From: Photobacterium iliopiscarium
Lineage (GTDB): Bacteria; Pseudomonadota; Gammaproteobacteria; Enterobacterales; Vibrionaceae
Assembly: GCF_003026395.1 (NCBI RefSeq)
Contig: NZ_PYOO01000012.1
Location: 1-64,000, forward strand
DNA: 64,000 nt
Direction: 5' to 3'
The notes under the pieces are model-generated. The model saw only the letters and a program-made list of their open reading frames with translations. It was not told the origin of the DNA and ran no database searches. Of this stretch, positions 1 through 9,226 are shown in pieces. Within the stretch, counting starts at the first letter, position 1, and every line of letters begins with the position of its first letter. The position numbers and the translations under genes were made by a program.

Positions 1-7
1 CAGAATT

Positions 8-126
8 TGCTTGGCGACCATAGCGTTATGGACCCACCTGATCCCATGCCGAACTCAGTAGTGAAACGTAATAGCGCCGATGGTAGTGTGGGGTCTCCCC
101 ATGTGAGAGTAGGACATCGCCAGGCT
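8..126 (+). rRNA. rrf: 5S ribosomal RNA
   Basis: The sequence from TGCTTGGCGACC to the closing GCCAGGC is a complete Vibrionaceae-type 5S rRNA. The two ends pair as the terminal helix, and the internal segments CCCATGCCGAACTCAG and GATGGTAGTGTGGGG are the conserved loop regions. It is the last gene of an rRNA operon whose 16S and 23S genes must lie to the left of the window, and a strong terminator follows a few bases downstream. The exact ends are uncertain by one or two bases. Confidence 0.97.
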
Positions 127-134
127 TCAAATTT

Positions 135-165
135 AAAAGGCCATCCGTAAGGATGGCCTTTTTTC
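135..165 (+). terminator. rRNA operon terminator
   Basis: AAGGCCATCC, a GTAA loop and GGATGGCCTT form a 10-bp GC-rich stem that is followed at once by a T run. It lies directly after the 5S gene, so it ends the rRNA operon. Confidence 0.93.
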
Positions 166-210
166 GTTTATAACAAAAAAATAATGACATATACTCTGCT
201 TTATATATTG

Positions 211-314
211 TTTCCTGCGTTTCCTGCGTTTCCTGCGTTTCCTGCGTTTCCTGCGTTTCCTGCGTTTCCTGCGTTTCCTGCGTTTCCTGCGTTTCCTGCG
301 TTTCCTGCGTTTCC
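211..314. repeat. 9-bp tandem repeat (minisatellite), about 11.5 copies
   Basis: The unit TTTCCTGCG is repeated head to tail eleven times without a mismatch, followed by a partial copy TTTCC. Because the unit is 9 bases, the reverse strand can be read as an open frame of Gln-Glu-Thr repeats, but that frame has no visible ribosome binding site and runs into low-complexity sequence, so I do not call a gene. The array sits between the rRNA terminator and an insertion element. It is likely to vary in copy number by replication slippage. I see no function. Confidence 0.95.
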
Positions 315-346
315 ACTATTCTATTTATCTTGATGAAAAAAAACCG

Positions 347-357
347 CCTTACGGCGG
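347..357. repeat. left target-site duplication of the IS4-family element
   Basis: CCTTACGGCGG here is repeated exactly at 1714-1724, on the far side of the element. An 11-bp duplication fits the IS4 family. Before insertion, the sequence with its neighbours would have formed the hairpin CCGCC-TTAC-GGCGG with an A run on its left, which is a leftward terminator for crcB. Confidence 0.9.
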
Positions 358-415
358 TAATGCCGATCAGTTAAGATCTAAATATTTAGGTTAAACGATC
401 GTCGCAGTATGTAAG

Positions 416-448
416 AATCCGAGAATATAAATATTCTCGGATTTTTTT
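416..448 (+). terminator. hairpin plus T run directly before the transposase start
   Basis: ATCCGAGAATAT and ATATTCTCGGAT form a perfect 12-bp stem with a two-base loop, followed by seven T and then the ATG at 449. The structure has the form of an intrinsic terminator and also covers the place where a ribosome binding site should be. In other insertion sequences such hairpins stop read-through transcripts from outside from making transposase. That role here is an inference. Confidence 0.75.
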
Positions 449-1704
449 ATGGATGTCTCACAAGCTTTAAATATCATTAATGATTGGAAACCAAATCAAG
501 TCGAAACACTGGCTGATACTGTAACGATGAGAAAGCGAAAGCTTACTTTAGAGTCGATGGTTTGGTTACTTGTGGGCATGGCTATTTATAATGAAAAATC
601 CATGAAAGACCTAGTTAATCAACTAGATATAGTTGATAGAACAGGTAAAGCTTTTGTTGCTCCTAGTGCGTTAACTCAACGTCACAAAACATTAGGAGAG
701 CCTGCAATGAAAGCCGTTTTTGAGCGAATGACCACATCTTGGCTTAAGAGTGCGCAACTACCTCAATGGAATGGTTTAACCCTTTTAGCTGTTGATGGCG
801 TTGTTTGGAGATCACCTGATAGTCCTCAAAATAATAAAGTTTTTTCGCGTCAAAAAGACACTCAATACCCTCAAGTAAGAATGGTTTGTCAAATGGAACT
901 CAGTAGCCATTTAATTACTGGAAGTGCTTTCGATGATTATAAAGTCAGTGAAATGATCATCGCTGAAAAATTGATAGAAACTACACCTGATTATAGTGTC
1001 ACTATGTTTGATAAGGGTTTCTATTCATAAATGAGTGGCATCAAACAGGAACTGAACGCCATTGGTTAATTCCACTCAAAAAGAATACGCAATATGAAGT
1101 CATTCAGTCCTTAGGACGAAATGATAAATTAGTCATTCTTCGTAGTAATCCTCGATCTCGTAAATTGTGGCCAGCGTTGCCTGAAACGGTAAAAGTACGT
1201 CTTGTAAGATGCAAAATAAAAGGTAAAACGTATGAAGTATTAACTTTAATGGTTGATGCTATGCGTCACCTAGCCCTTGATATTAAAGAACTTTATGGTC
1301 ATCACTGGGAAATAGAGTTGGGGTGTCGAGAGCAGAAGCAATACATGCTTGGTAATCGATTAACGTTACGTAGTCGATTACCTGAACTCGTAAAACAAGA
1401 GCTATGGGGGATATTATTAACCTATAATTTGATTCGTTATCAAATGGTGGAACTTTGCTTTAGTTTGAAAGGTAATTATTTGCCTTATCAACTTAGTTTT
1501 AATGGCAGTCTTGCGCGTATTACATCTTTACTTGTTGGACTTCCTTATTCAACACCAGGAGCGATCCCTCGACAATTAAAGAGCTTTCAGCAACTCGCTG
1601 AAAGCTTGATATTAGAGGGGCGAAGGGAAAGAACATTCCCTCGAACAGTAAAGCCGAGACCTCAGCGGTACGCTAAAAAGAAAAAAGCCGTTCACCTTAA
1701 GTGA
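449..1704 (+). pseudogene. IS4-family DDE transposase, frameshifted
   Basis: Two frames together cover a normal IS4-type transposase of about 418 codons. The first (449-1030) carries an N-terminal domain, the first catalytic Asp in LLAVDGVVW and the second in MFDKGFYS, and then hits a stop. The coding sense resumes at about 1034 in another frame with NEWHQTG, and carries the YREK-type region with the catalytic Glu around HHWEIELGCREQ. At the junction a few residues usually present after the FYS motif seem to be missing, so a small deletion that shifted the frame is more likely than programmed frameshifting. The C-terminus is Lys-rich. As it stands the enzyme should be inactive. Confidence 0.88.
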
Positions 1705-1709
1705 GCGGC
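1675..1709 (-). terminator. leftward terminator supplied by the IS right end
   Basis: Read on the minus strand, GCCGCTCAC, a TTAAG loop and GTGAACGGC form a stem with one mismatch, followed by T runs. It lies downstream of crcB and could replace the natural crcB terminator that the insertion split. Confidence 0.6.
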
Positions 1710-1713
1710 ATTA

Positions 1714-1724
1714 CCTTACGGCGG
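1714..1724. repeat. right target-site duplication of the IS4-family element
   Basis: Exact second copy of CCTTACGGCGG, directly after the right terminal inverted repeat and 20 bases from the end of crcB. Confidence 0.9.
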
Positions 1725-1743
1725 CTATATATTTGAATGTTTA

Positions 1744-2127
1744 TTAGCTTTTCATCATTAATTGATAGCCAATATAACAAGCAAACAAACTGACAGTTAC
1801 GTTAAGTACGATGTTTAAGCCAGCTTTAATAAACTCACCTTGCTGCATCATTACAATGTTATCCATTGAAAAGGTTGAAAAGGTAGTTAATGCTCCAAGA
1901 AAGCCTAAGCCAATCATTGGGCGCCATGGTGCTGCCTCAATCATTCCTTGATTTAATCCCGACATTAATAGCCCCATAATTAGCGAACCAATAATATTGA
2001 CGGTTAATGTTCCGTATGGGAAGCCACGGCCAAATAAAATAACGCAAAGCTCCGAAATTAAGTATCGTGAGCAGGCGCCGAATGCACCACCAATTGCGAT
2101 GAATCCTAGTAATATATATTGGCTCAT
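1744..2127 (-). CDS. crcB: CrcB/Fluc fluoride ion exporter
   Basis: A 127-residue inner-membrane protein with four hydrophobic segments, the usual size of a single-domain Fluc channel that works as an antiparallel dimer and lets fluoride leave the cell. Family signatures seen are GGAFGACSRY near the N-terminus, GTLTVNIIGS with the conserved Asn, and GFLGALTTFSTFS, whose Thr-Phe-Ser-Thr-Phe stretch lines the fluoride path. It is a single gene read toward the IS4 element, which has destroyed its own terminator. I looked upstream for a fluoride riboswitch and saw none. The family assignment is firm. Confidence 0.95.
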   Translation of the reverse strand: MSQYILLGFIAIGGAFGACSRYLISELCVILFGRGFPYGTLTVNIIGSLIMGLLMSGLNQGMIEAAPWRPMIGLGFLGALTTFSTFSMDNIVMMQQGEFIKAGLNIVLNVTVSLFACYIGYQLMMKS

Positions 2128-2331
2128 TGGTATCTCGTTTCAGTTAAAGGTAATGATTAAAAACCGTCATAATAATCGCTTGTTGAGTTGGTTAATACTC
2201 TCGATAACTGCAATCATTGATTTAAGCTTATATTAAAATGTCGGCATATAGTTGGTTGTATAGCTACATTTATAGCATCATAATCACAACTAATAAATTA
2301 ACTACTGGGCGTTGGCTCATGGAGATAGGCT

Positions 2332-2754
2332 ATGTCGCTATATCAAACTGTATTACTTGCTGTTAATCCTGAAGATAAATCTGCTCATAAATTAATGGTA
2401 AAAGCTGGGATTATTGCTGACCAAAATAATGCTGAACTGCATGTCGCTTATGTTGAGCCTGGTATCGGTAATGTAAGTTTTATTGATGTTGAGATTGAAT
2501 TGCAAGAAGAGCATGATGCGATTGCTAAACAGCGGATGTCACAATTATCAGAGTTAGCGGCTGCTTCATCTTACCCTGTTGCGGGACTACATATTGCCAA
2601 TGGTGATATTACTAAGCACATAGAAGAATTGGCTGAAAAAGTTGAAGCTAAGTTGGTTATTACGGGTTATCACAAATCTACTATTCACATCTTTGGTGAT
2701 GTAAGTGAAACATTAGCTCAGCACCTTAAGTGTGATGTACTTATCTCACAATAA
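2332..2754 (+). CDS. uspA: universal stress protein, UspA family
   Basis: A 140-residue single-domain Usp fold protein. It begins with the typical first strand YQTVLLAVNPED and ends with VITGYHKST followed by SETLAQHLKCDVLI, the C-terminal strand of the family. The Gly-rich ATP motif of the MJ0577-type (G-2x-G-9x-G-S/T) is not seen, so this belongs with the non-ATP-binding UspA class. UspA proteins accumulate in starvation and stress; their biochemical role is not settled. The gene stands alone, with a terminator right after it. UspA itself is the best match by memory of the E. coli protein, but other paralogues are possible. Confidence 0.85.
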   Translation: MSLYQTVLLAVNPEDKSAHKLMVKAGIIADQNNAELHVAYVEPGIGNVSFIDVEIELQEEHDAIAKQRMSQLSELAAASSYPVAGLHIANGDITKHIEELAEKVEAKLVITGYHKSTIHIFGDVSETLAQHLKCDVLISQ

Positions 2755-2778
2755 ATATTGTAGTGATTGTTTTGAAAT

Positions 2779-2807
2779 AAAAAGCCGTGTAATTGCACGG
2801 CTTTTTG
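2779..2807 (+). terminator. terminator after uspA
   Basis: AAAGCCGTG, a short loop and GCACGGCTTTTT make a GC-rich stem with a T run, 25 bases after the uspA stop codon. Confidence 0.88.
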
Positions 2808-2883
2808 CTATCTGTCACTGTACGTCGTTCGTTGTTAATAAAATGTTGCGATCACAACCAAAGTACTTATACTCATTCACTTA

Positions 2884-2966
2884 CTTGTCGGAGTGCCATA
2901 TGGCTGAGACCGCATTGCGGGATCCGTTGAACCTGATCAGGCTAATACCTGCGAAGGGAGCAAGAG
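2884..2966 (+). promoter_or_regulatory. TPP riboswitch (THI box)
   Basis: The hallmark segments of the thiamine pyrophosphate aptamer are present in order: CGGAGTGCC, GGCTGAGACC, GATCCGTTGAACCTGATC and CTAATACCTGCGAAGGGAGCA. CTTGT at the start can pair with GCAAG at the end to close stem P1. It lies about 125 bases upstream of thiC, so it shuts down the whole thiCEFSGH operon when TPP is plentiful. I could not decide whether it acts on transcription or translation; no clear terminator follows, which favours translation. Confidence 0.97.
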
Positions 2967-3059
2967 GTTATCTTTACTGCATATCCTTATTGAGGATCAC
3001 TGTACGTATTTGATGACGCATAACTGTATGCATAGCTCTTGTTTACGCCCATCTGATAA

Positions 3060-5006
<1,947 letters not shown>

Positions 5007-6290
5007 ATGAGCACCTTATCGTTACCCAATCACTTAATGCCGTTGTTAATGCACATTGAACCATTGCTAATACCCGCTGAGTTATACCAACTGGGCGACA
5101 CGGTGACAGTAACGGTGCATAGCAATGAGTCGTTAATTCATATTAAGACCATGACCAAAGAATGTTCATTAGCGTTTAATTTTGTGGCCGCAGATGAAGA
5201 TTGTCCTCCCCCAACGTATCAAATTTGGGATCAGTGGCTTGCCCCTTTTACTGAATTAGCTGAGTTGCAACAAAAAGTTGCTACTGATCCTAGCTTAGTG
5301 GTCTGTGGGTTTCCTGCAAATGATGGTTGTGTTGATATTTGGCATCATCAAGGACAGGCTCGAGCCGTGTATTGTCGTCATAGTGGTGCTAGTGAGGCGC
5401 AACGAGCAATGTTATTGGTGGCACTCGCACTTGATTATCCATTAGAGGATGCGGTGGTATTAGCGCGAGCCCATGCGCGAAGTTATCAAGATCATAATCA
5501 GCGTGCTCAAGGCGACCTGATTTGGCCAACCGAAGCTAAAGTCTTTCCTCGTGCTTTAACGATAAATTATCATCAAATAAAACAACTTGGATGGTTAACC
5601 GATGATCAAGAAGTGGCTCCATTTGCGGCTTTAGGATCGAGTAAGCTTGGATTATATCCTGTGCTAGAGAGCGCTGATTGGGTTGAGCGGGTATTACAGC
5701 TAGGTGTTAAAACTACCCAATTACGGATCAAAAACCCCCAAGTATCCGATCTGGAACACCAAATCCAACAAACCATTGTTGCTGGTGAGTTAGCTCAAGC
5801 TCAGGTGTTCATTAATGATTATTGGCCGCTGGCAATTAAGCATCATGCTTATGGGGTTCACCTTGGTCAGGAGGATCTTGATAGCGCTAATTTAGTCACG
5901 ATTCAACAAGCGGGATTACGGCTTGGGATCTCTACCCATGGTTATTATGAAATTTTACGTGCGCTTGAGTATCAACCCAGTTATATCGCTTTAGGTCATG
6001 TTTTTGCGACATCAACTAAAGATATGCCGTCATTACCCCAAGGTGTGAGCCGATTAGCACTTTATCAAAAATTGATTGGTGATCGAGTGCCAACCGTGGC
6101 AATTGGTGGCATTACCATTGAGCGTGCAGCAAAAGTGTGGCGCACAGGGGTTTCTGGGGTGGCTGTTGTGAGTGCGATTACTCAAGCGACGGATCCTGCT
6201 CTAGCGATCACTGAATTGCACAAGATATTAGTGCCCAACGTTGAAACTATGGCTGCGGGAGGGCGGGATGATAAACACTGCGCTCTCTGA
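5007..6290 (+). CDS. thiE: thiamine phosphate synthase ThiE with long N-terminal extension
   Basis: The C-terminal half (about residues 213-415) is a complete TMP synthase, which joins the pyrimidine and thiazole halves of thiamine. Its blocks TTQLRIKN, FINDYWPLAI, GVHLGQEDL, LGISTHGYYE, ALGHVFATSTKDMPS and VAIGGIT correspond to the known substrate and pyrophosphate contacts. At 427 residues the protein is about twice the usual length. Within the extra N-terminal part, residues about 96-160 look like a worn C-terminal lobe of the HMP-phosphate kinase ThiD: SGASEAQRAMLLVALALDY sits where ThiD has GTGC, followed by a helix rich in Ala and Leu and then PLEDAVVLARA. The catalytic GTGC motif is lost, so kinase activity is unlikely. 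No thiD is seen in the operon. It overlaps thiF by 23 bases. Confidence 0.93.
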   Translation: MSTLSLPNHLMPLLMHIEPLLIPAELYQLGDTVTVTVHSNESLIHIKTMTKECSLAFNFVAADEDCPPPTYQIWDQWLAPFTELAELQQKVATDPSLVVCGFPANDGCVDIWHHQGQARAVYCRHSGASEAQRAMLLVALALDYPLEDAVVLARAHARSYQDHNQRAQGDLIWPTEAKVFPRALTINYHQIKQLGWLTDDQEVAPFAALGSSKLGLYPVLESADWVERVLQLGVKTTQLRIKNPQVSDLEHQIQQTIVAGELAQAQVFINDYWPLAIKHHAYGVHLGQEDLDSANLVTIQQAGLRLGISTHGYYEILRALEYQPSYIALGHVFATSTKDMPSLPQGVSRLALYQKLIGDRVPTVAIGGITIERAAKVWRTGVSGVAVVSAITQATDPALAITELHKILVPNVETMAAGGRDDKHCAL

Positions 6291-7062
6291 TGTTGAGTTT
6301 ATGCGCTATAGCCGCCAGTTGATGGTGGCTGATATTGCGGAATCAGGACAGCAACAACTGAAAAATACTCAGGTGTTAATTGTTGGCGGTGGTGGTTTAG
6401 GCTCTGCTGTTGGACTTTATTTAGCGGCGGCTGGCGTAGGTATGATTGTCATTGCTGATGATGACGTGGTTGACGTGTCGAATTTACAGCGCCAAGTTTT
6501 GTATCGTGAAGCAGATGTTGGGTGTAATAAAGCGCAGGCTGCGTGTGCTCAAATGCGGGCGTTAAATCCACTTAATTGTTACCGCGCGGTCACAACTAGA
6601 TTAGTGGGTTTGCAATTAGCATTGGAAGTTGATCAAGCTGATATTGTGGTTGATTGCAGTGATAATTTTTCGACCCGCTACGCGATTAATGATGTCTGTT
6701 TTACTGCGAGAAAACGCTTAGTGTCAGGGGCTGCCATAGGCTGGCAAGGACAGTTAATGACGTTTGACTTTAGAGCAGGGATTGGACCTTGTTATCAATG
6801 TTTATTGCCTAAAGCTGTGCCAAATACGGATAAAGTGCGTAATTGCCGCAGTGGTGGCATTGTGGGACCTGTAGTGGGAATTATTGGCACCATGCAGGCA
6901 CTCGCCGTCATAAAAGCGATTGTTGAGACGGAGATGGTTGATGTGAATTACCTTTCTCAATTTGATGGATCACAAGGGCAGTGGCGCCAATTTGGAATCA
7001 ATATTGACCAACAGTGTCCAGTTTGTGGTGATCACCATTTTGTTAATGGAGGTGCTGTTTAA
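6268..7062 (+). CDS. thiF: ThiS adenylyltransferase ThiF
   Basis: ThiF activates the C-terminus of ThiS with ATP so that sulfur can be added, in the E1/MoeB fold. Seen are the nucleotide loop VLIVGGGGLGSAVG, the Asp/Asn/Arg/Gln residues of DVVDVSNLQRQVLY, the central DCSDNFSTRY, and a zinc site made by CYQC and CPVC. I chose the ATG at 6268, preceded by GGGAGGG, giving 264 residues, because it places the conserved FMRYSRQLM at the usual distance; an upstream TTG at 6241 is possible but would add an atypical leader. The gene overlaps the thiE end and shares one base with thiS. Confidence 0.95.
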   Translation: MINTALSDVEFMRYSRQLMVADIAESGQQQLKNTQVLIVGGGGLGSAVGLYLAAAGVGMIVIADDDVVDVSNLQRQVLYREADVGCNKAQAACAQMRALNPLNCYRAVTTRLVGLQLALEVDQADIVVDCSDNFSTRYAINDVCFTARKRLVSGAAIGWQGQLMTFDFRAGIGPCYQCLLPKAVPNTDKVRNCRSGGIVGPVVGIIGTMQALAVIKAIVETEMVDVNYLSQFDGSQGQWRQFGINIDQQCPVCGDHHFVNGGAV

Positions 7063-7271
7063 TGACAATGATAACCGTCTGGTTAAATAATCAAGCTGTG
7101 GAGTGTCAATCACAACAATGCTTAACCGAGTTAGTCGAGCAATTAACCCTGCCAACTGTGGGCGCTGCAATTGCGATAAATCAAGCCATTATTACGCGTA
7201 GTGAATGGTCAACAACAGTGTTGAACCATAACGATCAGATCACGCTCTTTCAAGTTATAGCCGGAGGCTAA
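7062..7271 (+). CDS. thiS: sulfur carrier protein ThiS
   Basis: A 69-residue ubiquitin-like protein that ends in the required Gly-Gly (FQVIAGG). ThiF adenylates this tail, a thiocarboxylate is formed on it, and the sulfur goes to the thiazole made by ThiG. The N-terminal strand [11 protein letters not shown] and the helix [10 protein letters not shown] fit the beta-grasp fold. Its ATG overlaps the thiF stop codon and thiG begins one base after its stop, so the three are made together. Length and position leave little doubt. Confidence 0.95.
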   Translation: MTMITVWLNNQAVECQSQQCLTELVEQLTLPTVGAAIAINQAIITRSEWSTTVLNHNDQITLFQVIAGG

Positions 7272-7272
7272 C

Positions 7273-8043
7273 ATGCTCACTATTGCTGATAAAATATTTG
7301 ATTCGCGGTTGTTTACTGGAACTGGAAAATATTCTCATCGTGATGTAATGACCGCATCGTTATTAGCCTCGAAATCCCAATTGGTTACCATGGCTCTGAA
7401 ACGGGTCAATTTATCCCATCAAGCGGATGATATTTTAGCGCCATTAATTGTCGCTGGGGTGAATTTATTACCCAATACCTCGGGGGCTAAAAATGCTAAA
7501 GAAGCCATATTTGCTGCGCAATTAGCTCGCGAAGCGTTAGGTACTAACTGGCTAAAGTTAGAAATTCATCCTGATCCCAAATACTTAATGCCCGATCCGA
7601 TTGAAACCTTGTTAGCTGCAAAAGCGTTGGTGAAACAAGGCTTTGTGGTTTTGCCTTATTGTCATGCTGATCCGGTATTGTGTAAACGATTAGAAGAGGA
7701 GGGTTGTGCAGCGGTGATGCCATTAGGGGCACCGATAGGTTCAAATAAAGGCTTAGTATCACGTGATTTTTTGCAAATTATTATCGATCAAGCGCAGGTG
7801 CCGGTGATTATAGATGCAGGAATTGGTGCACCCTCTGATGCTGCTGCGGCAATGGAAATGGGAGCAGATGCTGTCTTAGTTAACACGGCTATTGCGACTG
7901 CTGTTGATCCAATTGCGATGGCTGAGGCATTTAAATGGGCGGTGATCAGTGGTCGTATGGCTTATAAAGCAGGGTTAGCGGGTACAGTGAGTCATGCTGT
8001 TGCATCGAGTCCATTAACGGCTTTTCTCGATAGTGAATGCTAA
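7273..8043 (+). CDS. thiG: thiazole synthase ThiG
   Basis: ThiG is a TIM-barrel enzyme that builds the thiazole phosphate of thiamine from deoxyxylulose phosphate, ThiS thiocarboxylate and dehydroglycine. In 256 residues the conserved blocks [20 protein letters not shown] (with the Schiff-base Lys), [22 protein letters not shown] and [13 protein letters not shown] are seen. It sits between thiS and thiH, its usual partner for supplying dehydroglycine in facultative organisms. The ATG at 7273 follows AGCCGGAGG one base after the thiS stop. Confidence 0.97.
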   Translation: MLTIADKIFDSRLFTGTGKYSHRDVMTASLLASKSQLVTMALKRVNLSHQADDILAPLIVAGVNLLPNTSGAKNAKEAIFAAQLAREALGTNWLKLEIHPDPKYLMPDPIETLLAAKALVKQGFVVLPYCHADPVLCKRLEEEGCAAVMPLGAPIGSNKGLVSRDFLQIIIDQAQVPVIIDAGIGAPSDAAAAMEMGADAVLVNTAIATAVDPIAMAEAFKWAVISGRMAYKAGLAGTVSHAVASSPLTAFLDSEC

Positions 8044-8052
8044 GGAGTGAGA

Positions 8053-9165
8053 ATGAGTTTTGTTGATGTATGGCAGCAATTGGACTGGGATGATATTCGA
8101 TTATCGATTTATGCTAAAACGGCTGCTGATGTTGAACGTGCACTGGCTAAATCGCAGTGTGATCTTAACGATTTTAAAGCGTTAATCTCACCCGCGGCTG
8201 AGCCTTATTTAGAATCAATGGCGCAACAAGCAGCGTTATTAACTCGGCAGCGGTTTGGTTATGCGATACATTTTTATGTGCCATTATATCTCTCTAATTT
8301 GTGTGCCAATGCGTGTACTTATTGTGGTTTTTCAATGGAAAATCGAATTAAGCGACGCACATTAACTACCGCCGATATTGAGCGTGAATGTGAAGCGATC
8401 AAAGCTCTTCAGTTTGATAGCGTGTTGTTGGTTACGGGTGAGCATCAAACCAAAGTTGGGATGGACTATTTTAGACATACACTGCCTCAAATTAAATCTC
8501 ACTTTAATCATATTGCGATGGAAGTTCAGCCGTTGGAACAACAGCAATATCGAGAGCTAAAAGGTTTAGGTTTAGATGCGGTGATGGTGTATCAAGAAAC
8601 CTATCACGCTCGAACGTATGCTAAGCATCACTTACGCGGCAATAAAACCAATTTTAATTATCGGCTTGAGACGCCTGATCGATTAGCGCAAGCCGGTATC
8701 GATAAAATAGGGATTGGGGCGTTACTGGGAATGGACGATTGGCGCACGGACAGTTTTTTTGTTGCGAGCCATTTGACCTATCTTGAGCGTCAGTATTGGC
8801 AAAGTCGTTATTCTATTTCATTTCCACGCTTGCGACCCTGCACGGGCGGCATTGAGCCTAAATCGGTGATGACTGATCGCCAGTTAGTGCAATTGATCTG
8901 TGCTTATCGGTTATTTAATCATGATGTTGAGTTATCGTTATCCACTCGTGAATCAGCCCATTTTCGCGATAATGTGTTGCCATTAGGAGTGACTAGTCTA
9001 TCTGCTGGTTCGAAAACTCAACCGGGTGGTTATGCTGATGACACGCCAGAGTTAGAGCAATTTGCAATCAGTGATGATCGCAGTGTGGCAGAGGTGGCGA
9101 TGGCAGTGAAGCGGCGTGGCTTTGAGGTGGTGTGGAAAGATTGGGACGCGGTTTATTCTGGTTAA
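8053..9165 (+). CDS. thiH: 2-iminoacetate synthase ThiH (radical SAM)
   Basis: ThiH cleaves tyrosine by a radical mechanism to give dehydroglycine for ThiG and p-cresol. The cluster motif C-3x-C-2x-C is present as CANACTYCGF near residue 80. Other family blocks are LLVTGEHQTKVG, EVQPLEQQQY, VYQETYH and SFPRLRPC. The start at ATG 8053 follows TAAGGAG with good spacing and gives 370 residues; a GTG at 8047 lies inside the ribosome site and is unlikely. It is the last gene of the thi operon and is followed by a terminator. The presence of thiH rather than glycine oxidase thiO fits an enteric-type pathway. Confidence 0.96.
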   Translation: MSFVDVWQQLDWDDIRLSIYAKTAADVERALAKSQCDLNDFKALISPAAEPYLESMAQQAALLTRQRFGYAIHFYVPLYLSNLCANACTYCGFSMENRIKRRTLTTADIERECEAIKALQFDSVLLVTGEHQTKVGMDYFRHTLPQIKSHFNHIAMEVQPLEQQQYRELKGLGLDAVMVYQETYHARTYAKHHLRGNKTNFNYRLETPDRLAQAGIDKIGIGALLGMDDWRTDSFFVASHLTYLERQYWQSRYSISFPRLRPCTGGIEPKSVMTDRQLVQLICAYRLFNHDVELSLSTRESAHFRDNVLPLGVTSLSAGSKTQPGGYADDTPELEQFAISDDRSVAEVAMAVKRRGFEVVWKDWDAVYSG

Positions 9166-9167
9166 TA

Positions 9168-9202
9168 AAAAGCCAGTGCAGAATGTGCATTGGCTTTTTT
9201 AT
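9168..9202. terminator. terminator between thiH and the aminopeptidase gene
   Basis: AAAGCCAGTGCA, a short loop and TGCATTGGCTTTTTT form a stem flanked by an A run and a T run, so it can work in both directions for the two converging genes. Confidence 0.85.
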
Positions 9203-9226
9203 ATTGTTATTAATACGCCGTTATAA

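Larger units (their letters stand above)
358..1713 (+). mobile_element. IS4-family insertion sequence, 1356 bp, transposase broken
   Basis: The element starts TAATGCCGATCAGTTAAG and ends with the imperfect inverted copy CTTAAGTGAGCGGCATTA (16 of 18 positions match). It is flanked by a perfect 11-bp direct repeat, CCTTACGGCGG. The single gene inside encodes a DDE transposase of the IS4/Transposase_11 type, interrupted near its middle. Both ends and the target duplication are intact, so the element moved in as a unit; it could in principle still be mobilised by a related transposase acting in trans. Its target was the terminator hairpin of crcB. Confidence 0.92.

Noticed and set aside
26..316. 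Minus-strand frame of Gln-Glu-Thr repeats
   Set aside because: It is only the reverse reading of the 9-bp minisatellite and runs into the 5S rRNA gene; no ribosome site.
2128..2331. Fluoride riboswitch upstream of crcB
   Set aside because: Looked for the crcB motif on the minus strand; its conserved blocks are not there.
2732..3013. 93-residue frame across the TPP riboswitch
   Set aside because: It reads through a terminator and the aptamer; not a gene.
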